Source: Psychrobacter arcticus 273-4 (GTDB lineage Bacteria; Pseudomonadota; Gammaproteobacteria; Pseudomonadales; Moraxellaceae). Taken from it: DNA of 64,000 nt. The notes under the pieces are model-generated. The model was not told the origin of the DNA, did not search any database, and saw only the letters and a program-made list of their open reading frames with translations. The stretch's first letter is position 1. Each line of letters begins with the position of its first letter. A program made the position numbers and the translations under genes. Positions 1 to 9,356 of the stretch are shown here, one piece after another. The stretch covers positions 744,001-808,000 of the forward strand of contig NC_007204.1 of assembly GCF_000012305.1 (NCBI RefSeq). Direction: 5' to 3'.

Positions 1-235
1 TATCGTCAAAGTACGGCAATATCAGACCTTTTTTTACCCGTTCATCGATATAGTCTAACGTTGCCATCATCACAGATAGCAGCTGCTCACGATGATAAAA
101 GCCATCTAACACCTCGTCATCAATATTGTCACTGGCACTGATATCGAGCGTGTCTAAGCTTTCGCTATCATTAAAATGGTTATTAATATTATCGTCAATA
201 TTGTTGTGAGTATCGTTATGGTTGGCTTGGCTCAT
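1..235 (-). CDS. N-terminal part of an unidentified protein (runs off the window)
   Basis: An open frame starts at ATG 235 and runs off the left edge, giving about 78 residues. A good ribosome site (AAAGGA) lies about 8 bases before the ATG, which supports a real gene. The first 40 residues are rich in Asn, Asp and Ser and look disordered; a more ordered part (HREQLLSVMMATLDYIDE) follows. It lies downstream of phoH on the same strand, behind a terminator. In related genomes ybeY often follows phoH, so a YbeY with an N-terminal extension is possible, but the conserved YbeY part is outside the window and the identity is a guess. Confidence 0.55.
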   Translation of the reverse strand, partial: MSQANHNDTHNNIDDNINNHFNDSESLDTLDISASDNIDDEVLDGFYHREQLLSVMMATLDYIDERVKKGLILPYFDD

Positions 236-281
236 GCCCTAATCCTTTTATTTCTATGTCAATTAAAAAGTATCTAATAAT

Positions 282-310
282 AAAAAACCGGATATCAAAT
301 CCGGTTTTTT
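282..310 (-). terminator. Rho-independent terminator after phoH
   Basis: Perfect 12-base arms (AAAAAACCGGAT and ATCCGGTTTTTT) around a 5-base loop, with a U-run on both strands. It sits 25 bases past the phoH stop and before the next gene, so it should end most phoH transcripts. Confidence 0.85.
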
Positions 311-335
311 TCCAATATGCGTCTATTAAGAGAGA

Positions 336-1433
336 TTAAAGTTTGGCTGCGGCACCAGCAACTGCCTGTTTGCGCTCTTGCTCTTTAAGACGCTCAAACT
401 TGCGCTTTTCCTGCAAGGCAAACTGCTCATCATCAAAGACATCATAAGCCTCAACGATTTTTTGTACCAACTGATGGCGCACGACGTCTTTTGAATCGAA
501 TTTTGTGATATGAATCTCTTCAATACCACTTAAGATTTCCATCGCTTGTGCCAACCCTGACTTACTGCCACGTGGCAAATCGACCTGTGTAATATCACCG
601 GTAATCACCGCACGTGAGCCAAAGCCTAAACGTGTCAAAAACATCTTCATCTGTTCAGGTGTGGTATTTTGCGCTTCATCTAAAATGACAAATGAGTTAT
701 TAAGCGTACGACCACGCATATAAGCAAGTGGGGCAACTTCAATGATTTGCTTCTCAAGCATTTTACCCACTTTTTCGAACCCAAGCATCTCATATAGCGC
801 ATCATATAAAGGACGCAAATATGGATCAATCTTTTGGGTTAAATCACCGGGTAAGAAGCCCAGTTTTTCGCCAGCTTCTACCGCAGGACGTACGAGCAAA
901 ATACGCTCAATTTCATTGCGCTCAATCATATCAACCGCACAAGCAACCGCGAGATAGGTCTTGCCGGTACCGGCAGGTCCGATACCGAAAGATACATCAG
1001 ACGATAAAATGTCTCTGACATAACGCTGCTGATTGCCACCGCGTGGGATGATCTTTCCATTACGCGTACGCAAGCTGATAGGTGTAAAATCACTTGGGGC
1101 GTCTAAATTTTTCTCTTCATCCACTAATCGCACTGCATCTTCTTCGATATCCTCATCGCGCGAGAGACTCGATTGGATGATGAGGTGTAGCTCTTCTGCA
1201 CTGATGTCTTTGGTGTTCTGCGCTTCGTCGACCATTTTATAAATAATACGTTCGCCGCGCTCGACACCCAATATATCGCCACTCAGACAAAAATCACCTT
1301 GGCGTTGGTTGATTTTAATATCGAGTCGTTGTTGAATGTATTTCATGTGATTGTTGTATTCGCCAAGCACGGTTTTGAGCTGTGCTGGGGTCAAGGATTC
1401 AAATTTTATGCGGCGGCTCATGGAGTCAGTCAA
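336..1433 (-). CDS. phoH: PhoH-like ATPase (YbeZ/PhoL family)
   Basis: Cytoplasmic P-loop ATPase of the PhoH/YbeZ family, linked in other bacteria to RNA metabolism and 16S rRNA maturation with YbeY. The Walker A motif GPAGTGKT is near residue 155 and a Walker B-like FVILDEAQN near residue 248, followed by the GDITQVDLP segment typical of the family. Its 365 residues are slightly longer than E. coli YbeZ; the C-terminus is Lys/Glu-rich. The start is taken as TTG 1433 because AAGGA stands 7 bases before it. ATG 1421 (MSRRIKF) is a possible alternative with a poorly placed ribosome site. Confidence 0.9.
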   Translation of the reverse strand: MTDSMSRRIKFESLTPAQLKTVLGEYNNHMKYIQQRLDIKINQRQGDFCLSGDILGVERGERIIYKMVDEAQNTKDISAEELHLIIQSSLSRDEDIEEDAVRLVDEEKNLDAPSDFTPISLRTRNGKIIPRGGNQQRYVRDILSSDVSFGIGPAGTGKTYLAVACAVDMIERNEIERILLVRPAVEAGEKLGFLPGDLTQKIDPYLRPLYDALYEMLGFEKVGKMLEKQIIEVAPLAYMRGRTLNNSFVILDEAQNTTPEQMKMFLTRLGFGSRAVITGDITQVDLPRGSKSGLAQAMEILSGIEEIHITKFDSKDVVRHQLVQKIVEAYDVFDDEQFALQEKRKFERLKEQERKQAVAGAAAKL

Positions 1434-1682
1434 GCGATTATCCTTATATTGGTTGCCCGCTGCTATGGTTATTGCTTTTATGCTGCATAGTCAAACGGGC
1501 TTCAGAGATAAAATAGTGAGTCGTGCTTTATGTTCTTTGGTTTATTGCTTTTAGTGTAGGGCTTTTAGATAACAGAAAATGACGGCAAAGCAGCGGTTAG
1601 TTTAATGAATAGTAAGTTTGATGAATAATAAGTAAATGTCCTGCCTTCATTATGGTAGATAGATTTGAAATTTCAAGCTATA

Positions 1683-1820
1683 TATAGTCGGTGAAAAGTA
1701 ATATCGATACAACAGGTACTACTGGTGCAAATTTTTCTTGCTTGCTGTGCCTACGCAGACAGAGGCGGCAAAAAATTTACACCAGCAATACGGTAGCGAC
1801 TTTAAAGTATTTCAACTATA
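1683..1820 (+). repeat. Family A palindromic element, copy A1
   Basis: 138 bp with TATAGTCG at the left and CAACTATA at the right. Internal stem arms CTGGTGCAAATTTTT and AAAAATTTACACCAG have one mismatch and surround the conserved core GCTGTGCCTACGCAGACAG. Near-identical to copies A4, A5, A6, A11, A12 and A13. This copy reads GAGGCGGC where most read GAGGCTGC. It lies in the 800-bp gene-free stretch between phoH and ubiH; outside A1 and A2 I see nothing recognisable there. Inferred to be a non-autonomous mobile element. Confidence 0.9.
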
Positions 1821-1976
1821 GATGTAAGCACGGCTTTGTTTTTGTATGGTGATTGCAACGATAGACGAAAGCATTCAGCAGTCACACTGAAAGAATTTTT
1901 TATAGCTGCTATGGATACCGTCAAGACCACAGAATGATAGGAGATTTGTGGTAATCTATTATCTAGGTGATAACGC

Positions 1977-2121
1977 TATAGTGAGTTTTAAGTGAAAGAA
2001 ATACAAACATTATAACGTGCTACTGGTATTAATTTTTCTTGCTTGCTGTGCCTACGCAGACAGAGGCTGCGAATAATTAATTCCAGTAGCACTGTATTCT
2101 TTTAAAGGTGCATCTACTATA
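1977..2121 (+). repeat. Family A palindromic element, copy A2 (divergent arms)
   Basis: 145 bp, starting TATAGTGAG and ending CTACTATA. It shares the constant core CTTGCTGTGCCTACGCAGAC but has different stem arms: GTGCTACTGG pairs perfectly with CCAGTAGCAC, and ATTAATT pairs with AATTAAT. It is closest to copy A15. It ends about 110 bases before ubiH and may affect that gene's leader. Confidence 0.85.
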
Positions 2122-2233
2122 TTAGAAATTTTTTAATATGTTCAAAGAACAATAGATTTTTGAATAAAATAAAATGTTGAGTGAATAACAATCACGTGTA
2201 AAAGCGTGCTAAATGGGCGATATAGGAATAATA

Positions 2234-3538
2234 ATGATGCAAACTACTGAAGAAAATCTGTCAAAATCTAACAATATTAAACACGCTGCGATGACTGAGC
2301 AGCAGGTACTTATCGCTGGTGGCGGTCATGTCGGTTTGTCTTTTGCTTTATTACTGGCGCATCATGGTATCGCTAGTACTTTGCTTGAAAAGAACAGCTA
2401 TCCAACCATCAGCCCAAATGATGACCGCACACGCAGTCATTATTTAGACAGCCGCAATACGGCATTGTCACGGCGTACGGTACAGATTTATCAAGAGATT
2501 GGACTATGGGATGAGCTACAAAGCCATGCTTGCCGCATTGATGCGGTACAGATTAGTGAGCAAGGTAGCTTTGGGCGCGCACAGTTAAATAAAGCCGATG
2601 AACAGGTAGAGTCGTTTGGACAAGTGATGGAAAACGCGTGGCTTGGACGTAAATTGCTGCTTGCTGCCCAGCAAGAGCCGCTGATTACCCTTATTGATAA
2701 TGCGGATGTGATCGCTGTTAACCAGCAAAGCGATAGTGTGACCCTAAGTTTTAGCTACTATGGTGCAGAAGAGCATGAGCAGCAATTGCAAGCCAGCGTT
2801 TTGGTCGCCTGTGATGGTCGTGATTCTACGGTGCGTCAGTTATTAGATATCGGTACCACCAATTACGATTATAAGCAAACAGCTATCGTTGGCGTGGTAG
2901 AAACGGATAAACCTCATGAGCATATTGCGATTGAGCGCTTTAGCCCAGCAGGACCACTTGCTGTATTGCCATTGACTGATCCAAAAGGCGACGGCAATGA
3001 TGACTACCAGACTGGCTTCAGACGTTCAGTCGTTTGGGTCTGTCCGACGGGAGAAGAAACGCAATACTTAGAAGACGATGCGCATTTCTTAGCGACTTTG
3101 CAGCAAGCCTTCGGCGCGCGCGCTGGCACGTTTCAGACCGCTGGTCGCCGCGGGGCTTATCCCTTGACACGGGTGCTGGCAGACAAGCAAGTCGACGGTC
3201 GCTGCGTCATCATGGGTAATGCTGCACACACTTTACATCCAGTTGCGGGACAAGGGTTTAACCTCTGTATGCGCGATGCTCATGTATTGGCACAGATGAT
3301 GAGCGCGCAAGTGTTGAAAGGCGCCGATATTGGTGATCCAACACTGCTAAAACGTTATGAAAAAGCCCGTCAAAAGGACCAAAAGCGCGTCATTCGTTTT
3401 TGTGATGCAGTCGTTCATGGCTTTACGCATCCAAATCCAGCCGTGAAGCTGGCACGTAATGTCGCCTTGGTTGCCTTTGATAAATTACCGAATATTAAAC
3501 CGTTCATTGCAAATTATGCGATGGGCTTAAAATCATAG
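2234..3538 (+). CDS. ubiH: 2-octaprenyl-6-methoxyphenol hydroxylase UbiH
   Basis: FAD-dependent monooxygenase of the UbiH/COQ6 family, acting on the ring of the ubiquinone precursor. The N-terminal FAD-binding motif is GGGHVG, the DG motif is CDGRDSTVR, and the C-terminal FAD site reads GNAAHTLHPVAGQG, with Asn where UbiI/UbiF have Asp, as in E. coli UbiH. The segment ERFSPAGPLAVLPL also fits UbiH. The start is set at ATG 2234 (MMQTTEEN) because AGGAA is 6 bases upstream; the frame is open back to ATG 2213, and MTEQQV at 2291 is another possibility. Followed by a second hydroxylase, with family A copy A3 in the gap. Confidence 0.88.
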   Translation: MMQTTEENLSKSNNIKHAAMTEQQVLIAGGGHVGLSFALLLAHHGIASTLLEKNSYPTISPNDDRTRSHYLDSRNTALSRRTVQIYQEIGLWDELQSHACRIDAVQISEQGSFGRAQLNKADEQVESFGQVMENAWLGRKLLLAAQQEPLITLIDNADVIAVNQQSDSVTLSFSYYGAEEHEQQLQASVLVACDGRDSTVRQLLDIGTTNYDYKQTAIVGVVETDKPHEHIAIERFSPAGPLAVLPLTDPKGDGNDDYQTGFRRSVVWVCPTGEETQYLEDDAHFLATLQQAFGARAGTFQTAGRRGAYPLTRVLADKQVDGRCVIMGNAAHTLHPVAGQGFNLCMRDAHVLAQMMSAQVLKGADIGDPTLLKRYEKARQKDQKRVIRFCDAVVHGFTHPNPAVKLARNVALVAFDKLPNIKPFIANYAMGLKS

Positions 3539-3575
3539 TTCGTATAAGTGCTGTCCATTTAATAATTTTATAAGT

Positions 3576-3710
3576 TATAGTCGATTTAATTTAAAAACGA
3601 TGCAGTGCTAATAATATAAATTTTTCTGGTGTGCTGTGCCTGCGCAGACAGAGGCTGCAAAAAATTCATTCCAGTCCCGCTGTATCGTTTTTTATACTGG
3701 GCTTACTATA
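3576..3710 (+). repeat. Family A palindromic element, copy A3 (decayed stem)
   Basis: 135 bp, TATAGTCG to CTTACTATA, with the core GCTGTGCCTGCGCAGACAG (one change in the core). The left arm (GTGCTAATAATATAAATT) no longer pairs well with the right arm (AATTCATTCCAGTCCCGC), so this looks like an older copy. Its left arm reappears upstream of wza (A7). It fills most of the ubiH-ubiI gap. Confidence 0.8.
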
Positions 3711-3794
3711 TACTAAAGAAATCCAAAAATTCAGCTGTTGCTAACTGCTTCAAATATGAGCGGAGAGCATCAATAGCAATACAAAGGGTGTTTT

Positions 3795-5096
3795 ATGAAA
3801 AATAACCATACGCTGATTATTGGTGGCGGTATCGTTGGCGCGACGCTTGCGCTTAAACTGGCACAAGACAATAAGCCCGTGACACTTATTGATGCACGCC
3901 CAAAACGTAGCGAGGCAGATTGGCAGCAAGTGCTTGGTCAACGTGATGCGCGTGTTTATGCGCTTAGCCTTGCCAGTATTCATTTGCTAAAAGAGGTTGG
4001 CGCTTGGCAAAAGATAGCAGCGTCAGAGCGTAAAGCTGATTACTCACAAATGCAGGTTTGGCAATTGAATGGTATGGGCGAGTTACTGTTTGGCGATAGT
4101 GGTGACTCTAATAGCAGTACTGGTAATAGCAATGTTGCTAATAATAATGATAACACTGAGCCAAAAATGCTCGGTAGTATGGTTGAGCCTGCAGTCATTG
4201 AGCACGCACTATGGCAGCGTTTATCAGCGCCTGATGTCAGTCAATATCTAACCGTTATCGCTGGGCACAAAGTTGTCGATATGGACTGGCTCGGTGCGAC
4301 ACAAGGCTACCGTGTGACATTAGATAATGGCGATGTGATTGATGCACGCCTCTTGGTTGGTGCTGACGGTCGCGGCTCGTTTGTTCGTAAGCAAGCAGGC
4401 ATTGAGCTGGATGTTCTTGATTATAATCAAACCGCGATTTGCTGCGCGATTCAAACCGAAAAGCCGCATCTAGCAACTGCTCGTCAAGCCATGCTACCTA
4501 CTGGGACGTTGGCACTGTTGCCGCTCGCTGATATCACCGATGAAGACAAGGCCAATCCACAGCATTGGCAGTCTATCGTATGGACACTACCACGTAATCA
4601 GGCATTGGCATTGGTAGCGGAACACCCGTGCTACATCGCTGATAAATTGGCCGCTGCCAGTCATTATGAGCTTGGTGCTATCCATAAAATAGAATCAATC
4701 GCCAGTTTTCCGCTAGCAGCACAGCAGGCAAAAAGCTATGTCGCGGATAATTTGGTATTGATTGGTGATGCGGCGCATGGCGTGCATCCGCTGGCGGGAC
4801 AAGGACTAAATCTGGGTATGCTTGATGTGAGAGCATTAAGCAAACAATTGGCTCATGATTATAACCGTAGTGGCGGTACGCTTTGGGGTGCCAATCAAAC
4901 TTTGCGTAGCTATGAGCGTTTGCGTCGTCCGCATAATAGTCTGATGATGCACAGCTTCTCGGCGCTTAACTGGCTGTTTGCTGGCTCGCTGGCTCAGATA
5001 CGTCCTGTTCAGCAATTACGTAATGAAGGTATGTATCGGGTCAGTAAAATTAAACCTTTAATGCGCCTGTTTGCTAAGCAGGCGAGTGGGGTTTAG
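3795..5096 (+). CDS. ubiI: UbiI/UbiF-type FAD-dependent ubiquinone biosynthesis hydroxylase
   Basis: Second ring hydroxylase of the same superfamily, 433 residues. N-terminal FAD motif GGGIVGATLA, central DG motif GADGRGSFVR, C-terminal GDAAHGVHPLAGQG. The Asp in GDAAH and the motif VYALSLASI place it with UbiI/UbiF/VisC rather than UbiH, but which ring position it hydroxylates cannot be read from sequence. A stretch rich in Gly, Asp, Ser and Asn (about residues 95-118) interrupts the family core and is probably a loop. The ribosome site is weak (GGGTG before ATG). It ends 4 bases before the convergent lysO, with no obvious terminator between them. Confidence 0.85.
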   Translation: MKNNHTLIIGGGIVGATLALKLAQDNKPVTLIDARPKRSEADWQQVLGQRDARVYALSLASIHLLKEVGAWQKIAASERKADYSQMQVWQLNGMGELLFGDSGDSNSSTGNSNVANNNDNTEPKMLGSMVEPAVIEHALWQRLSAPDVSQYLTVIAGHKVVDMDWLGATQGYRVTLDNGDVIDARLLVGADGRGSFVRKQAGIELDVLDYNQTAICCAIQTEKPHLATARQAMLPTGTLALLPLADITDEDKANPQHWQSIVWTLPRNQALALVAEHPCYIADKLAAASHYELGAIHKIESIASFPLAAQQAKSYVADNLVLIGDAAHGVHPLAGQGLNLGMLDVRALSKQLAHDYNRSGGTLWGANQTLRSYERLRRPHNSLMMHSFSALNWLFAGSLAQIRPVQQLRNEGMYRVSKIKPLMRLFAKQASGV

Positions 5097-5100
5097 GTAT

Positions 5101-6012
5101 CTACCCCAACGCCGAAAACATTACCATCAGCACTGGCGCGACAATATTAATAATAAAGCCAAAGCTAATCGCTAATGGCACCACTTTTAGACCGCCTGAT
5201 TGCTGAATAATAGGTAAGGTAAAGTCCAAGCTGGTGGCACCGCCAAGTCCGACCGCAGCAGAGGGATATTTACGCATAAAGACGGGGATAAATATCAACG
5301 CAAAAAACTCACGTATCAAGTCATTAAACAGCGCCACACTGCCCCAAATCGCCCCATAAGCATCAGTCATCACAATCGCTGATAGCGAATACCAACCAAG
5401 TCCTGATGCCAGTGCCATTCCCTTAGTCCAAGAGACATCGCTAAACATCAGTGCAAAGATAAGTCCGCCAACCAATACCGAGAGCGTAAAGATAATACTC
5501 ATCTCAACGCCGCGTTTATTGAGCAGGACTTCTTTTAAAGTAATGCCCGAGCCTTTTAGTCCGATACCAACCAGCAAGATTAATAGCATTAGCATCACCG
5601 TCATGGTATTTTCAGGTGGCATATAGCTGGCTGGCAAGAAGTAGCCGATCACAAAACCTATCACCACACAGATGACTTGGGTAAGGCTGCCGCGAATACT
5701 AACGCGATGTTCTTTAGACTTAACACTGGGTTTTTTGGCATGCCACGGACGCAAACGGTCAAACAGCATCAGCCCAAATAATCCAGTTCCAATCGTCAAT
5801 ATCGATAGTATCGTGACATAAAGAGCAATTTCACCTACCTGACTACCAAGCCCTTCAACTTGCGCCAGCTCAATACCAATCAAACCTAAAATAATAAAGA
5901 CCAAATAAGACAAGCTGTTATCGGCAATTTTGGTCAGGGTTGGATTGGATGGAATGGCAAAGCCAATAAATAGTGGCATTAAAACCAAAACAAGGGTAAC
6001 TAAGCTTTGCAT
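5101..6012 (-). CDS. lysO: LysO-type lysine exporter (YbjE/DUF340 family)
   Basis: Inner-membrane exporter for L-lysine and toxic analogues, by family. About eight hydrophobic segments are visible. Family-typical stretches are LVGIGLKGSGITLKEVLLNK, ALASGLGWYSLSAIV and GATSLDFTLPI, which align by eye with E. coli LysO (299 residues). The start is taken at ATG 6012 (MQSLVTL), which gives 303 residues; a TTG at 6057 overlapping the nadB stop is the alternative. It is the last gene of a tight nadA-nadB-lysO row, so it is probably co-transcribed with NAD synthesis genes, an uncommon pairing. Confidence 0.85.
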   Translation of the reverse strand: MQSLVTLVLVLMPLFIGFAIPSNPTLTKIADNSLSYLVFIILGLIGIELAQVEGLGSQVGEIALYVTILSILTIGTGLFGLMLFDRLRPWHAKKPSVKSKEHRVSIRGSLTQVICVVIGFVIGYFLPASYMPPENTMTVMLMLLILLVGIGLKGSGITLKEVLLNKRGVEMSIIFTLSVLVGGLIFALMFSDVSWTKGMALASGLGWYSLSAIVMTDAYGAIWGSVALFNDLIREFFALIFIPVFMRKYPSAAVGLGGATSLDFTLPIIQQSGGLKVVPLAISFGFIINIVAPVLMVMFSALG

Positions 6013-6053
6013 GGTGAAGGGCTCGCGGCATTTTTTAAAAGGTGTTGTTGATA

Positions 6054-7943
6054 TCAATAAATGATATCACTTATTGGAAGAATAGCTTGGTCTGATAATG
6101 GCTCAATCACACTAATGCGAGCAGTGGCTGCTAAGTGAGGATAGTCTGTCCGATAATGTCCACCACGACTTTCAAGGCGCTGATAAGCAGACTGAACAAT
6201 TAAAGTCGCTAATGGTAGTTGCCTTGCTAATTGGAAAATTATTAGCCTATCAGCCGTCATAGCGTCATTTGGAGTATTTATATTGGACTGGCTTAATTCG
6301 ATTTTTTCAAGCCACTCTTGCCATTGCTGTATCTGCATCAACATTTGCTCTAATGACTCGGCAGTGCGAGTGATACCCATGTTTGATGTCATCAAAGATT
6401 TTAACGCTGTGATTATCTTGGCAGCCTGTTCATCAGTAACGATATTGCTGTCAATATAATCCTCATCACAATAAGATGAATTAAATGCAGGTAAATTAAA
6501 TGCAGATAAATTAAATGGAGATGCAGTAGCAGAAGGTGGTTTAATCGTTTGAATGTCTTTAAGCGTTGGTGCTGTCCAAACGGTAGGTGCTGCTAAATCC
6601 GAGCTATTATAAATGGCAACCGGATCTAAATTCTCTAATGCTTTTAAATAGCGTGGTAAGTCAGTAGCGATATTACGTCCAACCACCACACATTCCAATA
6701 ATGAGTTACTTGCCAAACGATTTGCCCCATGCAAGCCTGTATAAGCGACTTCACCAGCAGCATAAAGACCGGCGACGTCAGTGACGCCATTGGCATCAGT
6801 AACTACGCCACCACAGCTATAGTGAGCCGTTGGTGCAACAGGAATGGGCTCTTTGGTCATATCAATACCAAGTGCTAATAGCGTCTCATAAATTTGCGGA
6901 AAATGTTCCTGCAAAAAAACGGCTGGTAAGTGGCTAACATCTAGATACACATAGCCAAGTCCATTATTGTTAATTTGCTCAGCTATCGCACGAGCCACAA
7001 TATCTCGTGGCGCTAATTCCGCACGTTTATCAATAGCGAGCATAAAGCGCTTGCTAGATTGTGGACAGTACAGGCGACCACCTTCACCGCGTAAAGCTTC
7101 TGATATCAAGAAGCTGCTATCATCCAGTGCTAGCCCCGTCGGATGAAATTGGATAAATTCTAAATTTGCCAAGCGACAACCGGCTTGCCACGCCATCATA
7201 ACGCCATCACCGACACAGACATTGGGCGCGCTAGCTCGTTGAAATAACTGCCCTAAACCGCCACTAGCTAAAACAACGGCGCGACTATGAAAGGTAAGTT
7301 GGCGTTGGCTGTTATGGTCAAAAACAAGTGCACCTTGGCACGAGCTATCATTATTTCCTTTTAAAAGTCTTAACGCTTCATGATAGGGCAATAGAGTGAT
7401 ATTAGACGCGACTTGCGCTTTTATCATTAAGGCTTCCATAACGTGGCGACCCGTTGCATCATCAGCATGGGCAACGCGTCTACAGCCATGACCGCCTTCT
7501 TTGGTTAGATGCAAATTGGCAGTTTGTAGTTCAGTGACAGGTTTTGCGCTGTGGTTTTGCCCATTATTATCTTGAGGAATCTGGGTAAAGGGTACGCCTT
7601 GCTCACATAGCCATTGAACGGCTTGTTGCCCTGCGCTTAAAATAATTGCCGTATTATCCGCTGCACATAATCCTGCACCAGCGATTAGTGTATCAGCGAT
7701 ATGGTCAGCGACTGAGTCATTTTTATCTAAGCTTGCGGCGATACCGCCTTGAGCATAATGGCTTGAGCAGACTTCCAGTGCTGCTTTACTTAATACAGTA
7801 ATGCTCAGCGACTTTGGCAAAGCAAGCGCGGTACTTAGTCCTGCAAGCCCTGCACCAATGATGAGTACATCTGTCTTTATGACAGCATCAGGATTCTGAG
7901 GCACATTACCGTTATCTTCGCCATTCAACTCTAGCGCACTCAT
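6054..7943 (-). CDS. nadB: L-aspartate oxidase NadB
   Basis: Flavoenzyme that oxidises L-aspartate to iminoaspartate, the first step of de novo NAD synthesis. FAD motif GAGLAGLS near residue 30, the family motif HYAQGGIAA, then RRVAHADDATGRH, EFIQFHPTG and HYSCGGVVTD. The start at ATG 7943 (MSALELNG) is fixed by the nadA stop only 1 base upstream; this gives 629 residues, longer than E. coli NadB (about 540). The excess is mostly an insert around residues 455-510 with the internal repeat FNLSAFNLPAFN, encoded by a 15-bp tandem repeat at 6481-6525. It lies before the C-terminal helical domain and is probably a surface loop. Confidence 0.93.
   Translation of the reverse strand: MSALELNGEDNGNVPQNPDAVIKTDVLIIGAGLAGLSTALALPKSLSITVLSKAALEVCSSHYAQGGIAASLDKNDSVADHIADTLIAGAGLCAADNTAIILSAGQQAVQWLCEQGVPFTQIPQDNNGQNHSAKPVTELQTANLHLTKEGGHGCRRVAHADDATGRHVMEALMIKAQVASNITLLPYHEALRLLKGNNDSSCQGALVFDHNSQRQLTFHSRAVVLASGGLGQLFQRASAPNVCVGDGVMMAWQAGCRLANLEFIQFHPTGLALDDSSFLISEALRGEGGRLYCPQSSKRFMLAIDKRAELAPRDIVARAIAEQINNNGLGYVYLDVSHLPAVFLQEHFPQIYETLLALGIDMTKEPIPVAPTAHYSCGGVVTDANGVTDVAGLYAAGEVAYTGLHGANRLASNSLLECVVVGRNIATDLPRYLKALENLDPVAIYNSSDLAAPTVWTAPTLKDIQTIKPPSATASPFNLSAFNLPAFNSSYCDEDYIDSNIVTDEQAAKIITALKSLMTSNMGITRTAESLEQMLMQIQQWQEWLEKIELSQSNINTPNDAMTADRLIIFQLARQLPLATLIVQSAYQRLESRGGHYRTDYPHLAATARISVIEPLSDQAILPISDIIY
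6481..6525 (+). repeat. 15-bp tandem repeat inside nadB
   Basis: Three consecutive near-identical 15-base units, TTAAATGCAGGTAAA, TTAAATGCAGATAAA and TTAAATGGAGATGCA (plus strand). They encode the repeated Phe-Asn-Leu segment of the NadB insert. The unit is a multiple of three, so copy-number changes keep the frame. Confidence 0.85.
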
Positions 7944-7944
7944 A

Positions 7945-9084
7945 TTATGCTGCCCCAACATTTGCAAAAAGCTGACGGTCTTTGACGATATCACCACTTG
8001 CCGCTACCCGCTGTTTTTGCGATTCGGCAAAATCAAGCATACGTTGTAATGGTTTTCTCGCTGCGGCTGCTAGCTCAGGCGTCATCAACACTTCACCGCT
8101 ATTATTAATCAAGCATTGCTCGATACCTTGTAGAGCATTCATCGCCATCCATGGACAAAAAGCACAGCTCTTGCAGCTGGCACTTTCGCCCGCAGTCGGT
8201 GCGGCCAAAAAGCGTTTGTTTGGTGAGCGCTTTTGCATTTCGTGCAAGATACCCAAATCAGTTGCGACGATAAAGGTATCGGCATCCATCTCATAGGTAG
8301 ATTGTAATAGTTTACTGGTCGAGCCAACCACATCGGCAAGCGCAACGACACTGTCTGGAGATTCTGGATGCACCAATACTTTTGCGGTAGGATATTCCGC
8401 TTTCAGTTGTTCAAGCTCAGTCGCTTTAAACTCATTATGTACCATACATGAGCCTTGCCAAAGCAGCATATCTGCACCAGTCTCACGAGCGATGTATTTA
8501 CCCAGGTGTCTATCCGGACCCCAAATAATAGGTTCGCCTTGCGCATGTAGATGACGAACGATATCGATACCGACTGAGGAGGTAACTACCCAATCAGCTC
8601 GTGCTTTCACCGCTGCACTGGTATTGGCATAAACCACCACCGTACGCTCAGGATGCGCATCACAAAAGGCAGAAAACTCATCGGCCGGACAGCCCAAATC
8701 AAGCGAACACTCCGCTTCCAAGTCTGGCATCAGGACGGTCTTTTCCATACTGAGTATCTTTGCCGACTCGCCCATAAAGCGCACCCCAGCGACTACCAGT
8801 GTCTGTGCACTATGCGCCTGCCCAAAGCGTGCCATCTCAAGCGAATCACCAACACAGCCGCCGGTAGCCAATGCCAAATCCTGAATAAAAGGGTCGACGT
8901 AGTAGTGCGCGACTAGTACGGCATTGTTATCCTTCAATAGCTGTTTAATACTCTCTTCAACCACTAGTCGTTCTGCACGCGGTAAGTCGGCAGGCATTTT
9001 TGCTTTGGCATATTCGATATTCATCTGAGTGGCAATGCGATTGTCAGTACTCATAATCGGCGCGTCATACGGATAATTTTTCAT
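7945..9084 (-). CDS. nadA: Quinolinate synthase NadA
   Basis: Condenses iminoaspartate with dihydroxyacetone phosphate to quinolinate using a 4Fe-4S cluster; NadB supplies the substrate. Candidate cluster cysteines are in GGCVGDS, GSCMVH and [10 protein letters not shown]. The substrate-binding stretches [12 protein letters not shown] and [15 protein letters not shown] are present. The start at ATG 9084 (MKNYPYDAP, 379 residues) has AAAGG about 10 bases upstream; an earlier start at 9114 is possible. First gene of the nadA-nadB-lysO row; the promoter region holds a perfect 21-bp palindrome at 9171-9191, the likely NrtR operator. Confidence 0.94.
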   Translation of the reverse strand: MKNYPYDAPIMSTDNRIATQMNIEYAKAKMPADLPRAERLVVEESIKQLLKDNNAVLVAHYYVDPFIQDLALATGGCVGDSLEMARFGQAHSAQTLVVAGVRFMGESAKILSMEKTVLMPDLEAECSLDLGCPADEFSAFCDAHPERTVVVYANTSAAVKARADWVVTSSVGIDIVRHLHAQGEPIIWGPDRHLGKYIARETGADMLLWQGSCMVHNEFKATELEQLKAEYPTAKVLVHPESPDSVVALADVVGSTSKLLQSTYEMDADTFIVATDLGILHEMQKRSPNKRFLAAPTAGESASCKSCAFCPWMAMNALQGIEQCLINNSGEVLMTPELAAAARKPLQRMLDFAESQKQRVAASGDIVKDRQLFANVGAA

Positions 9085-9170
9085 AAGTGCAAACCTTTGA
9101 TGCAGTAACGACATGTCATCTGCCGCTAAAATTGAGTCAAGTAAATACCGCTAAAAATAAACTGTTTTAA

Positions 9171-9191
9171 TTATGCTCATTTTGAGCATAA
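9171..9191. promoter_or_regulatory. Putative NrtR operator upstream of nadA
   Basis: Perfect palindrome with 9-base arms TTATGCTCA and TGAGCATAA around TTT, 87 bases before the nadA start and in the divergent nadA/nrtR region. A near copy lies before nadC (10545-10565). Position, symmetry and recurrence at the two nad promoters beside an nrtR-like gene make it a strong operator candidate. A partial match, CTCATTTTG, occurs at 9231-9239. Confidence 0.8.
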
Positions 9192-9239
9192 ATACAAGAT
9201 ATTTTTTATACGTTTATCATTTATGCAGGACTCATTTTG

Positions 9240-9245
9240 TATAAT
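9240..9245 (+). promoter_or_regulatory. Possible -10 element for nrtR
   Basis: TATAAT directly after a degenerate operator-like half (CTCATTTTG at 9231-9239), about 112 bases before the nrtR start. No convincing -35 hexamer is visible, so this is tentative. Overlap with an operator-like half would suggest autoregulation. Confidence 0.35.
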
Positions 9246-9356
9246 TACAACCACAAGCTATGATAATCATTGATTCAAGCTATACTGAGCATATGGTCAA
9301 TGGCTTATCAATTGAGCTTTATTTAACAATTAAAATAAAAGGTAATCATTAACGTC

